A stretch of 64,000 bases of DNA from assembly GCF_024498955.1 (NCBI RefSeq), contig NZ_CP093311.1, positions 1,178,001-1,242,000 on the forward strand. Reading direction: 5' to 3'. Positions 56,282 to 64,000 of the stretch are shown piece after piece; position 1 is the first letter of the stretch, and each line of letters begins with the position of its first letter. The notes under the pieces were generated by a model. The model had not been told where the DNA came from. It made no database searches and was given only the letters and a program-made list of their open reading frames with translations. This DNA comes from Thermomonas paludicola (GTDB lineage Bacteria; Pseudomonadota; Gammaproteobacteria; Xanthomonadales; Xanthomonadaceae). The translations under genes were made by a program, and so were the position numbers.

Positions 56282-58465
56282 ATGCGCAGGCTTGGCGCCT
56301 GGCTACGGTCGCGGCTGCACGGGCGTGCCGACAGCGAGCACGCGCAGGTGTTCGTGCGGATCGCGATCACCTTCCTGTTCTCGGCCTACCTGGGCTGGGA
56401 AGTGGGCGGCGGCGACGACCGCCCCGGGCTGGTGGCCACCTGGCTGATCCTGGTTGGAGAACTGCTGCTCTCGCTGGGGCTGTTGGCCGCGATTCTTGCC
56501 GCGCCGGCACCTTCGCGCATGCGCCGTTGGCTGGGCATGCTGGCCGACTACGCCGCGATGGGGGGCGTCATGTACTTGCAGGGCGAATCGGCCTCGCCCC
56601 TGTATGCGGTGTATCTGTGGGTGACCATCGGCAACGGCCTGCGCTACGGGCCGGGCTATCTGTATGCGGGCACGGCGCTCGCATCGCTCTCGTTTGGCGC
56701 GATGATGCTGCTGACCCCGTATTGGCAGCAAAACCCCTATCTCTCGTGGGGATTATTGCTGGGCCTGGTCGCGGTGCCGCTGTATTTCGCGACGCTGCTG
56801 CATGCGCTGACGGCGGCAGTGGGCGAATCGCGGCGCGCCAATCAGGCCAAAAGCCGCTTCCTGGCCAACATGAGCCACGAGTTCCGCACCCCGTTGAACG
56901 GGCTGTCTGGCATGTCCGAACTGCTGGCCAGCACTCGCCTGGATGCCGAGCAGCGGGGCTATCTGGAAACCATTCAAGCCGCGACGCGTTCGTTGCTGTC
57001 ATTGGTCGAAGACGTGCTGGACATCTCGGTGATCGAGGCCGGCAAGCTCAAGCTGCGGGAGGAGGTGTTCGATCTGAGCGCCCTGTTGGAACAGATCAAC
57101 CTGATGCTGCGTCCGGAGGCGCGCTCGAAGCGGTTGGAGTACTCGGTGACGCTCATGCCGGATGTTCCTCGCCGCTTGTTGGGGGATGGCACGCATCTGC
57201 AGCAGGTGCTGGTGAATCTGTTGAGCAACGCCATCAAGTTCACCTCCGCCGGTGAAGTCCGGATGACGGTGGTGCGCGTTGCCCATGCCGCCTCTGGCCC
57301 CGTCCGCCTGCGTTTCACGGTGTCCGATACCGGGATCGGCATTCCGGCGTCGGCGCGCGCCAAACTGTTCGAGGCGTTTGAACAGGTCGACAACAGCCTG
57401 TCGCGCCGGCATGAAGGCACCGGCTTGGGCACCACGATTGCCAAGGGCCTGACCGAGGCGATGGGCGGCACGATCGGGTTTGAAAGCAGCGAAAACGCGG
57501 GCAGTCGTTTCTGGGTCGAGCTGCCGTTCGACCAGCCGCGCGACCAGCCGATGCAGCCGCCGCAAGCGGACGGGCAAGCCGTCCCCGGCGAAGGCACGCA
57601 GGCTGTCGCCGCCGCGTTGCCTCCCAACATCATCGCGTTTGGCGACCCGTTCCTGCGCCACCGTGCGCGCACCCGTTCGATGCGCGTGCTGGTGGCCGAC
57701 GACCATGCCGCCAATCGCCTGTTGTTGCAGGGGCTGTTGCAGAAGGCCGGGCATCGGGTGATGGCGGTCGATGATGGCGAGGCGGCACTGGATGCGTTGG
57801 TCGCAGGCGAGTTCGAGCTGGCGCTGGTGGACCTGCACATGCCGACATTGAGCGGCATCGACCTGCTGCGCCAGCTGCGGGTGATGGAGGCGGGGGGGCA
57901 GGCGCGCACGCCGGTGGTGATCATCAGCGCCGATGCCACGCCCGAGTCGGTGCAGGCCTGCCGGGATGCCGGCGCCCGTGCGTTCATCACCAAACCGTTC
58001 ATGGCCGGCCGCCTGTTGGACACCGTGGCAGGCATCGTGTCCGGCGATGCCGCGGCCGGGCAGGAAGCCGCGCATCCCGTGGTGCATGCGTCCAGCGAGC
58101 AGGTGCTGGATCCGGCCGTGCTCGACGAGGTTGCGTCGTTCGGCATGGGCAAGGCGTTCGAGGCCGAGTTCATCGGCCAGTGCGTCACCGATGCCCGGGT
58201 GGCATTGGCCCGGATGCGGCAGGCTGGCGAGGCCGGCGATTGGGAGCAGTTCCGCGAACAGGCGCATGCCATCAAGGGGATTGCCGGCAACTTGGGGCTG
58301 GTGCAGTGCGCCGGACTCAGCGGCACCCTGATGCGGATGACCGGCTACGAGTTGGCGCGCGAGTGGCAGCGGCATTGCGAAACGCTGGCGCAGCGCCTGC
58401 ACCAGGGTGAACAGGCGCTGCAAGCGCGCGGGAACTGGGTGCCCGCGCGCGAGGATGCTCCGTAG
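56282..58465 (+). CDS. rpfC: DSF sensor hybrid histidine kinase RpfC
   Basis: 727 residues. About five N-terminal membrane helices (about 25-175) form the sensor. The phosphorylated His is H199 in [14 protein letters not shown]. An ATPase domain (about 305-425) has [22 protein letters not shown] and [12 protein letters not shown]. The receiver has D517 in [13 protein letters not shown], and a C-terminal HPt domain has H662 in [13 protein letters not shown]. The layout and lengths agree with Xanthomonas RpfC. It senses the fatty-acid signal and phosphorylates RpfG; its receiver also binds RpfF to limit signal synthesis. Convergent with rpfF, 6 nt apart. Confidence 0.95.
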   Translation: MRRLGAWLRSRLHGRADSEHAQVFVRIAITFLFSAYLGWEVGGGDDRPGLVATWLILVGELLLSLGLLAAILAAPAPSRMRRWLGMLADYAAMGGVMYLQGESASPLYAVYLWVTIGNGLRYGPGYLYAGTALASLSFGAMMLLTPYWQQNPYLSWGLLLGLVAVPLYFATLLHALTAAVGESRRANQAKSRFLANMSHEFRTPLNGLSGMSELLASTRLDAEQRGYLETIQAATRSLLSLVEDVLDISVIEAGKLKLREEVFDLSALLEQINLMLRPEARSKRLEYSVTLMPDVPRRLLGDGTHLQQVLVNLLSNAIKFTSAGEVRMTVVRVAHAASGPVRLRFTVSDTGIGIPASARAKLFEAFEQVDNSLSRRHEGTGLGTTIAKGLTEAMGGTIGFESSENAGSRFWVELPFDQPRDQPMQPPQADGQAVPGEGTQAVAAALPPNIIAFGDPFLRHRARTRSMRVLVADDHAANRLLLQGLLQKAGHRVMAVDDGEAALDALVAGEFELALVDLHMPTLSGIDLLRQLRVMEAGGQARTPVVIISADATPESVQACRDAGARAFITKPFMAGRLLDTVAGIVSGDAAAGQEAAHPVVHASSEQVLDPAVLDEVASFGMGKAFEAEFIGQCVTDARVALARMRQAGEAGDWEQFREQAHAIKGIAGNLGLVQCAGLSGTLMRMTGYELAREWQRHCETLAQRLHQGEQALQARGNWVPAREDAP

Positions 58466-58471
58466 CCACGA

Positions 58472-59368
58472 TCACGCCTGCGCGGCAGCGTGATCGCCGT
58501 GGCGGCGGTACTGTGCTCGGACCAGGCGCTCCATGGTGCGCAGCGATTTCTCCCCGAGCTGCATGGCGGTATCCACCCAGATCGTGGTGATCGCCATCAT
58601 TTCCTCCAGCGTCACCGGCTGGGCCATCGCGCGAACCCGATGCATGGCGCTGCGCGCGTTCGGAATCCGCCGGTTGCTTCGAATGACGTCCTCCACCGCC
58701 TGCACCCCTTGCCCGCGCGGTGCCAGCACGTCCACCAGGCCCAGCTTGTGGAGTTCGTCGCTGGAATGGATGTCGCCGCTGAGCATCAGGCGCTCGGCCT
58801 GGTGCGGCGCGATGCGCTTGCACAGGAACGAATAAGCGCCCATGCCGGGAAACAGGTCGAACAGCACCTCCGGCAGGCCCATGCCCACGCCTTCCTCGGC
58901 CACGATGGTATGGCAGCTCAACGCAGCCTCGAAGCCGCCGCCCAGCGCATCGCCCTGCACCAGCGCGATGCTGTGCGCGCCGGCATCAAGGCCGCTGTGG
59001 AACGCATGCACGCCGCGCACGCATTGCCGCGCATAGTCCAGCAGGGCGGCCCGATCCTGGCGTCGGATCGCGTTGCAGAAATACTCGAGGTCGCCGCCCA
59101 GGTTGAACGCATCGCAGCAGGAGGCAAGCACGACATGCTGCAGTCCGGACTCGCCCTGCGCACGCTCGCGCCGCAGCCGGTCTGCGAGCGTGGCCTGGTA
59201 GTGGAGGATGTCGCCGATCAGCGCCGGCTTGAAGCAAGCGCGGCCAGGCTGGGTGTCAAGGTCGGCATGCATGTGGCACCAATGCACGCTGCCGTTCGCG
59301 CTGGTGCTGCTGCGCAGGGTGGCATGGCGGGGTGCAGAGGCAAGTTTCTCGATGATCGCGGTGGCCAT
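58472..59368 (-). CDS. rpfF: Diffusible signal factor synthase RpfF
   Basis: 298 residues, enoyl-CoA-hydratase (crotonase) fold. The two catalytic Glu of RpfF enzymes are present: E147 in GDALGGGFEAAL and E167 in GVGMGLPEVLFDLFPGMGAYSFL. FNLGGDLEYFCNAIRRQD holds the oxyanion-loop region. RpfF makes cis-2-unsaturated fatty acids (DSF) from acyl-ACP. ATG at 59368. It is downstream of rpfB on the same strand but separated by 168 nt and a strong terminator, so it has its own promoter. Confidence 0.95.
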   Translation of the reverse strand: MATAIIEKLASAPRHATLRSSTSANGSVHWCHMHADLDTQPGRACFKPALIGDILHYQATLADRLRRERAQGESGLQHVVLASCCDAFNLGGDLEYFCNAIRRQDRAALLDYARQCVRGVHAFHSGLDAGAHSIALVQGDALGGGFEAALSCHTIVAEEGVGMGLPEVLFDLFPGMGAYSFLCKRIAPHQAERLMLSGDIHSSDELHKLGLVDVLAPRGQGVQAVEDVIRSNRRIPNARSAMHRVRAMAQPVTLEEMMAITTIWVDTAMQLGEKSLRTMERLVRAQYRRHGDHAAAQA

Positions 59369-59478
59369 GATCGCTCCAGACAGGTGGCGCCAGCTCGGGC
59401 CAAGGCCGGCGCGGCACGGAAGGAACGTCGAGGGTTGGCCCGATGCCTTCTATGCGCCCAAATGGCTGGAAGTGCAAG

Positions 59479-59514
59479 AAAAATGGCCCCGGGCGCATGC
59501 GGCCCGGAGCCATT
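59479..59514 (-). terminator. Rho-independent terminator after rpfB
   Basis: On the minus strand a 13-bp stem (59514-59502 with 59494-59482, one G-T wobble) with a 7-nt loop is followed by TTTTT (59483-59479). It begins 22 nt after the rpfB stop and separates rpfB from rpfF. Confidence 0.9.
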
Positions 59515-59536
59515 CTCCGCAGCGCTGGCGGTGCGC

Positions 59537-61213
59537 TCAGGCGTTGGCTGGCGAACGCAGTTCCTTGCGCAGGATCTTGCCGACGTTGCTCTTGGGCAGG
59601 TCGTTCCGGAACTCGATGAATTTCGGCTGTTTGTAGCCGGTCATGTTTTCGCGGCAGAACGCCTTCACCGCATCAGCCGTCAGCGCTGCATCCTTCTTGA
59701 CGATGAAGACCTTCACCGCCTCCCCGGATTTTTCATCCGGCACGCCGATGGCCGCGACTTCCAGCACGCCGGGCATCATCGCGATCACGTCTTCCACTTC
59801 GTTTGGATACACGTTGAAGCCCGAGACCAGGATCATGTCCTTCTTGCGATCGACGATGTAGAAATAACCCTGTTCGTCCATCTTCGCCATGTCGCCGGTA
59901 TGCAGCCAACCGTCGGCATCCATGACCTTGGCGGTTTCCTCCGGGCGCTGCCAGTAGCCCTTCATGACCTGTGGCCCCTTGACGCACAGCTCGCCGATTT
60001 CGCCGGCCGGCAGGGTGGCGCCGTCATCGCTTTTGATGCAGACGAGGGTGGATGGCACGGGCATGCCGATCGAACCGTTGTACTCGCGCAGGTCCAGTGG
60101 ATTGATGCATACCGCAGGCGAGGTTTCGGTCAGGCCATAGGCCTCTGCCAGGGTGACGCCAGTGACCTGCTTCCATTTTTCGGCCACGGCGCGCTGCACC
60201 GCCATGCCGCCGCCCAGGGTCAGGTGCAGGTGGGAAAAGTCCACGCCCTCGAAGCCGGGTGTGTGCAGCAGCCCGTTGAACAGCGTGTTGACGCCGGTTA
60301 TCGCGGTGAAGCGGATGCCTTTGAGCTCCTTGACGAAGCCGGGCATGTCGCGCGGGTTGGTGATCAGCAGGTTGCTGGCGCCGAATTTGATGAACACCAG
60401 ACAGTTCGCGGTCAGCGCGAAGATATGGTAAAGCGGCAGCGCGGTGATGATGGTCTCTTCGCCGTACTTCACGTTGCCGGCCACCCATGCGGCCGCCTGC
60501 TGCATGTTGGCCACCAGATTGCGGTGGGTCAGCATCGCGCCCTTGGACACGCCGGTGGTGCCCCCGGTGTATTGCAGGAATGCAATATCCTCGGCGGCAT
60601 TGCGGATCTCGGGCAGGGCGTGCATGCGGCCCAGGGTGAGCGTGTCGCGAAAGCGCGTCGCGCCGGGGATGCTGAACTCGGGGACCATCTTCTTCAGGTG
60701 CTTGAGCACGAAGTTGACGATGGCCCCCTTCGGGAAGCCGAGCATGTCGCCCAGCCCGGTGGTGATGGCGCGCACGCCCGGCATCTGCGCCAGCACCTCC
60801 TGGGCCACGTGCCCGAAGTTGTCCATCACCAGCAGCACGCTGGCACCGGAGTCGGCCAACTGATGTTTCAGCTCGCGTGCGGTGTACATCGGGTTGGTGT
60901 TGACCACGGTCAGCCCGGCGCGCAGCACGCCGAAGATCGCGACCGGGTATTGCAGGCAGTTGGGCATCATGATCGCCACCCGGTCGCCCTTCTTCAACTT
61001 GAGCTCACCGAGCAGATAACCGGCGAAGTCGCGGCTCAATCGATCAAGCTCGTCATAGCTGATCGACTTGCCCATGTTGATGAAGGCCGTCTTGTCGCGA
61101 TAGTTGCGCAAGGCGGCATCGAACACGTCGGTGATCGAGGTGAACTCGGTCAGGTCGATGTCGGCAGGCACGCCGGCCGGATAGTGAGCCAGCCAAGGAC
61201 GATCGGAACTCAT
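59537..61213 (-). CDS. rpfB: Long-chain acyl-CoA ligase RpfB/FadD
   Basis: 558 residues from the ATG at 61213. The AMP-binding signature is LQYTGGTTGVSKGAMLTHRNLVAN. AYGLTETSPAVCINP and the later GWLHTGDMAKMDEQGYFYIVDRKKDMILVSGFNVYPNEVED motif complete the ANL-family pattern. It activates fatty acids with CoA. In Xanthomonas, rpfB beside rpfF is the FadD homologue that also turns over DSF. It follows the thiolase gene on the same strand, linking beta-oxidation and signal turnover. Confidence 0.93.
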   Translation of the reverse strand: MSSDRPWLAHYPAGVPADIDLTEFTSITDVFDAALRNYRDKTAFINMGKSISYDELDRLSRDFAGYLLGELKLKKGDRVAIMMPNCLQYPVAIFGVLRAGLTVVNTNPMYTARELKHQLADSGASVLLVMDNFGHVAQEVLAQMPGVRAITTGLGDMLGFPKGAIVNFVLKHLKKMVPEFSIPGATRFRDTLTLGRMHALPEIRNAAEDIAFLQYTGGTTGVSKGAMLTHRNLVANMQQAAAWVAGNVKYGEETIITALPLYHIFALTANCLVFIKFGASNLLITNPRDMPGFVKELKGIRFTAITGVNTLFNGLLHTPGFEGVDFSHLHLTLGGGMAVQRAVAEKWKQVTGVTLAEAYGLTETSPAVCINPLDLREYNGSIGMPVPSTLVCIKSDDGATLPAGEIGELCVKGPQVMKGYWQRPEETAKVMDADGWLHTGDMAKMDEQGYFYIVDRKKDMILVSGFNVYPNEVEDVIAMMPGVLEVAAIGVPDEKSGEAVKVFIVKKDAALTADAVKAFCRENMTGYKQPKFIEFRNDLPKSNVGKILRKELRSPANA

Positions 61214-61324
61214 GCACTGCTCCCCTGCGAGTGGTCGCCAACGCGATGCGTCGGCGTATGGAATTCGACTTGGATTTGAGCATAGCCTCCCACGCCTTAC
61301 AAGGCGATCCCGGCGGGAGGCGAA

Positions 61325-61349
61325 GCCGGTGGCGAACGCCGCCACCGGC
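61325..61349 (-). terminator. GC-rich hairpin between fadA and rpfB
   Basis: GCCGGTGGCG (61325-61334) pairs perfectly with CGCCACCGGC (61340-61349) around AACGC. It lies just past the fadA stop. No U-run follows on the minus strand, so it may be a rho-type pause or an mRNA end-stabiliser rather than a true terminator. Confidence 0.5.
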
Positions 61350-61362
61350 ATGCGTCAGTGGT

Positions 61363-62571
61363 TCAAAGCGCTTCGAAAATCCCCGCCGCGCCCATGCCGG
61401 TGCCGATGCACATGGTGACCATGCCGTACTTCTGCTGGTGGCGGCGCAGGCCATGCACGATGGTCGCGGTGCGCACCGCGCCGGTGGCGCCCAGCGGGTG
61501 GCCCAGCGCAATGGCGCCGCCCAGCGGATTGACCTTGGCCGGGTCAAGCCCGCAATCGTGGATCACGGCCAGCGACTGCGCGGCGAAGGCTTCATTGAGC
61601 TCGATCCAGTCCAGCTGGTCCTGGCTCAGGCCCGCCTGCTTGAGCGCCTTCGGGATCGCCGCGATCGGGCCGATGCCCATCACTTCCGGGCGCACGCCGG
61701 CGACGGAGAAACTGACGAAGCGGGCCAGCGGGGTCAGCCCGTAGTCCTTGATCGCCTGTGCCGAGGCCAGCAGCACGGCGCCGGCGCCGTCGCTCATTTG
61801 CGAGGAATTGCCCGCGGTCACCGTGCCGCCGAACTGGCCATTGCGAAACACCGGGCGCAGTTTGGCCAGGCCTTCGGCCGAGGAATCCGGGCGCGGGCCT
61901 TCGTCGGTATCGGCAATCGTGCTGCGGGTGATGATGCGCTGGCCGTCGGCCAGGTCAGGCTGGTGCGACACGATGTCGCAGGGACTGATCTCGTCCTTGA
62001 ATTCGCCGTTCCGGATCGCGGCGATCGCCTTCTGGTGCGAGGCGAGGGCGAAGGCGTCCTGCGCTTCGCGCGAGATCTTCCATTCTTCTGCGACTTTTTC
62101 GGCGGTGATGCCCATGCCGTAGGCGATGTTGATGTGATCGTTCTCGAACACGCTGGGCGCCATCGCGATCTTGTTGCCCATCATCGGCACCATGCTCATC
62201 GATTCGGTGCCACCCGCCAGCATCAGGTCGGCATGGCCCAGGCGAATCTGATCGGCGGCCAGCGCCACGGCCTGCAGGCCGGACGAGCAGAAGCGGTTGA
62301 TGGTCTGTGCCGCGATGGTGTTGGGCAGGCCGGCCAGCAGCACGCCGATGCGCGCCACGTTCATGCCTTGCTCGGCTTCCGGCATGGCGCAGCCGATGAT
62401 GGCGTCGTCGATGCGATTGACGTCGATGCCCGGTGCTTGCGCGACCACGGAGCGAAGGACGTGGGCGAGCATGTCGTCGGGGCGCGTGTTGCGGAACATG
62501 CCTTTGGGCGCCTTGCCGACCGGGGTCCGGGTGGCGGCGACGATGTAGGCATCCTGGATTTGCTTGGTCAT
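61363..62571 (-). CDS. fadA: Acetyl-CoA C-acyltransferase (thiolase)
   Basis: 402 residues from the ATG at 62571. The N-terminal signature is AYIVAATRTPVGKAPKGMF. The acyl-Cys is in NRFCSSGLQAVALAADQI, the His in GHPLGATGAVRTATIVHGL, and the second Cys in MCIGTGMGAAGIFE. It performs the last step of beta-oxidation. It lies 76 nt downstream of the fused fadB gene; the pair usually forms one complex. Confidence 0.95.
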   Translation of the reverse strand: MTKQIQDAYIVAATRTPVGKAPKGMFRNTRPDDMLAHVLRSVVAQAPGIDVNRIDDAIIGCAMPEAEQGMNVARIGVLLAGLPNTIAAQTINRFCSSGLQAVALAADQIRLGHADLMLAGGTESMSMVPMMGNKIAMAPSVFENDHINIAYGMGITAEKVAEEWKISREAQDAFALASHQKAIAAIRNGEFKDEISPCDIVSHQPDLADGQRIITRSTIADTDEGPRPDSSAEGLAKLRPVFRNGQFGGTVTAGNSSQMSDGAGAVLLASAQAIKDYGLTPLARFVSFSVAGVRPEVMGIGPIAAIPKALKQAGLSQDQLDWIELNEAFAAQSLAVIHDCGLDPAKVNPLGGAIALGHPLGATGAVRTATIVHGLRRHQQKYGMVTMCIGTGMGAAGIFEAL

Positions 62572-62647
62572 TGCAGTGATCTCTTGAAAGTGGTGTGAGC
62601 GTGGATGGCGGGCGCGGGCGGCCTGTTGCCGACGCGCCAACGCTCAC

Positions 62648-64000
62648 TCAGTTCCGCAGCGGCTTGCCGGTCTTGAGCATGTGCGCGATGCGGGCCTGGG
62701 TCTTTTCCTGCTGCGCCAGTTCGACGAAGTGCTTGCGCTCGAGCGTGAGCAGCCACTCCTCGTCCACCCGTGCGCCGCGATCCACGTTGCCGCCGCACAG
62801 GATGGTGGCGATGCGTTCGGCGATCTCGTAGTCGTAGGCGCTGATGAAACGACCTTCCAGCATGTTGACCAGCATCATCTTGAAGGTGGAAATGCCGACA
62901 TCGCCGGCCACCTGGATGCGGCGGGCGGGCAGCGGCGGGCGATAGCCGGCCTCGGCCAGCGCGCGCGCCTGCGCCTTGGCGATGTGCAGGAGTTCGTGGG
63001 CGTTGTAGGCCACCCTGTCGGTGTCGCGCAACAGGCCAAGTTCCTTGGCATTGACGGCGGAATTGGACACCTTGGCCATGGCGATGGTTTCGAAGGTCTT
63101 CTTCAGTTCGGCGAACACGTCGCCGCCCGGGCCTGCGGCCTGCGACGCGCGCACCGCCAGTTCCTTCAGGCCGCCGCCCGCAGGCAGCAGGCCCACGCCC
63201 GCTTCCACAAGGCCGATGTAGCTTTCCAGGTGCGCTACCGTGCGCGCACTGTGCATCTGGAACTCGCAGCCGCCGCCCAGCGCCAATCCGCGCACGGCGG
63301 CAACCACCGGCACCAGCGAATACTTGATGCGCTGGCTGGTGCGCTGGAAGTTCTCCACCATCGACTCGAACAGTTCAAGCTTGCCGGCCTGCAGCGCGCC
63401 CAGCGCGCCGGCCAGGTCGGCACCGGCGGAGAACGGCTCCTTCTGCTGCCACAGGACCAGCCCCTGGAAGTCCTTCTCCGCGATGGAAATGGCTTCCTGC
63501 AGGCCATCCAGCACCTGGTCGGAGACGGTGTTCATCTTGGTCTTGAAGCCGACCACGGCGATGCCGTCACCGTCGTGCCACATGCGCACGCCGTCGTTTT
63601 CAAACACGGTTTCGCCCGCGCTGAAGCGTTCACCCAGCAGCGGATCGGGGAAACGTTGGCGCTGGTACACCGGCAGCGACGAGCGCGGCAGCGTGGCATT
63701 GCGCGATGGGCTGTAGCTTCCTTCTGCGGCATGCACGCCGTCGCGGCCGTCGAACACCCAGTCCGGCAGCGGCGCGCTGCTCATGCTCTTGCCGGCCACG
63801 ATGTCATCGGCGATCCACTGCGCCACCTGCTTCCAGCCGGAGGCTTGCCAGGTTTCAAACGGGCCCATCGACCAGCCGTAGCCCCAGCGAATGGCCAGGT
63901 CAACGTCGCGCGCGGTCTCGGCAATGTCGGCCAGATGGCAGGCGCTGTAATGGAACAAATCGCGGAAACAGGCCCACAGGAACTGCGCCTGCGGGTGCTG
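62648..64000 (-). CDS. fadB: 3-hydroxyacyl-CoA dehydrogenase / enoyl-CoA hydratase fusion, C-terminal part (5' cut by window)
   Basis: 451 codons, in frame to the window edge on the minus strand. The region nearest the 5' edge has DVDLAIRWGYGWSMGPFETW, the end of the 3-hydroxyacyl-CoA dehydrogenase C-terminal domain. The crotonase part follows, with EPFSAGADLAGALGALQAGKL and RGLALGGGCEFQMHSARTVAHLESYIGLVEAGVGLLPAGGG, including the catalytic Glu region. This order (dehydrogenase first, hydratase last) is the reverse of E. coli FadB and matches a fused type common in Xanthomonadaceae. The NAD-binding start lies outside the window. Confidence 0.9.
   Translation of the reverse strand, partial: QHPQAQFLWACFRDLFHYSACHLADIAETARDVDLAIRWGYGWSMGPFETWQASGWKQVAQWIADDIVAGKSMSSAPLPDWVFDGRDGVHAAEGSYSPSRNATLPRSSLPVYQRQRFPDPLLGERFSAGETVFENDGVRMWHDGDGIAVVGFKTKMNTVSDQVLDGLQEAISIAEKDFQGLVLWQQKEPFSAGADLAGALGALQAGKLELFESMVENFQRTSQRIKYSLVPVVAAVRGLALGGGCEFQMHSARTVAHLESYIGLVEAGVGLLPAGGGLKELAVRASQAAGPGGDVFAELKKTFETIAMAKVSNSAVNAKELGLLRDTDRVAYNAHELLHIAKAQARALAEAGYRPPLPARRIQVAGDVGISTFKMMLVNMLEGRFISAYDYEIAERIATILCGGNVDRGARVDEEWLLTLERKHFVELAQQEKTQARIAHMLKTGKPLRN

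Noticed and set aside
56277..56282. rpfH between rpfG and rpfC
   Set aside because: The two genes are only 4 nt apart, leaving no room for it.

Overview
High-GC gammaproteobacterial chromosome, almost certainly Xanthomonadaceae/Lysobacteraceae (a Lysobacter-, Luteimonas- or Thermomonas-like genus; the genus cannot be fixed by eye). The best indicators are the rpf diffusible-signal-factor locus in its Xanthomonas-like setting (carA-carB-greA-rpfE-recJ ... prfB-lysS-rpfG-rpfC-rpfF-rpfB), the serC-pheA-hisC-aroA operon, hrcA-grpE-dnaK-dnaJ, and short palindromic repeats of the CATTCCCGC-GAAG-GCGGGAAT type. No rRNA, tRNA, CRISPR array or transposase was recognised. No gene-free stretch exceeds 300 bases.

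1-10.5 kb: an accessory island. A complete lasso-peptide gene cluster sits between polysaccharide genes (two sugar-nucleotide epimerases on the left, a WecA-like phosphoglycosyltransferase on the right). One arm, on the minus strand, is a predicted operon: a secreted unknown protein, a membrane-anchored unknown protein, the precursor peptide A, B1 (PqqD-like), B2 (protease) and an HprK-like kinase. The other arm, on the plus strand, holds the cyclase C and the exporter D. A nucleotidyltransferase of the kind found with paeninodin/pseudomycoidin-type clusters is translationally coupled to a UDP-glucuronate 4-epimerase. The predicted core is an 18-mer with an Ala1-Glu8 ring. This is the strongest candidate for a new system in the window.

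10.5-20.2 kb: lipid storage and hypothetical genes: TPR protein, TetR regulator, acyl-CoA-binding protein, a two-domain alcohol-forming fatty acyl-CoA reductase, a membrane-anchored Mrr-like protein, a phasin with a Lys/Ala/Pro tail, a patatin, an FHA-domain protein and a polyhydroxyalkanoate-system protein.

20.2-29.2 kb: serC-pheA-hisC-aroA (serine and aromatic amino acids), convergent with kynurenine-pathway genes (kmo, kynU, ACMSD). The latter are interrupted by short palindromic repeats, an 18-bp tandem array and a small GIY-YIG gene.

29.2-47.8 kb: housekeeping genes: recN, hrcA-grpE-dnaK-dnaJ with a clear sigma-32 promoter before dnaK, prephenate dehydrogenase, a DUF1631 protein, dapB, carAB, greA, rpfE and recJ.

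47.8-64 kb: a Tudor-like small protein and a large VIT/VWA protein, prfB with its programmed +1 frameshift, a diguanylate cyclase, lysS, the DSF system (rpfG, rpfC, rpfF, rpfB), and the beta-oxidation pair fadA/fadB, the last cut by the window edge.
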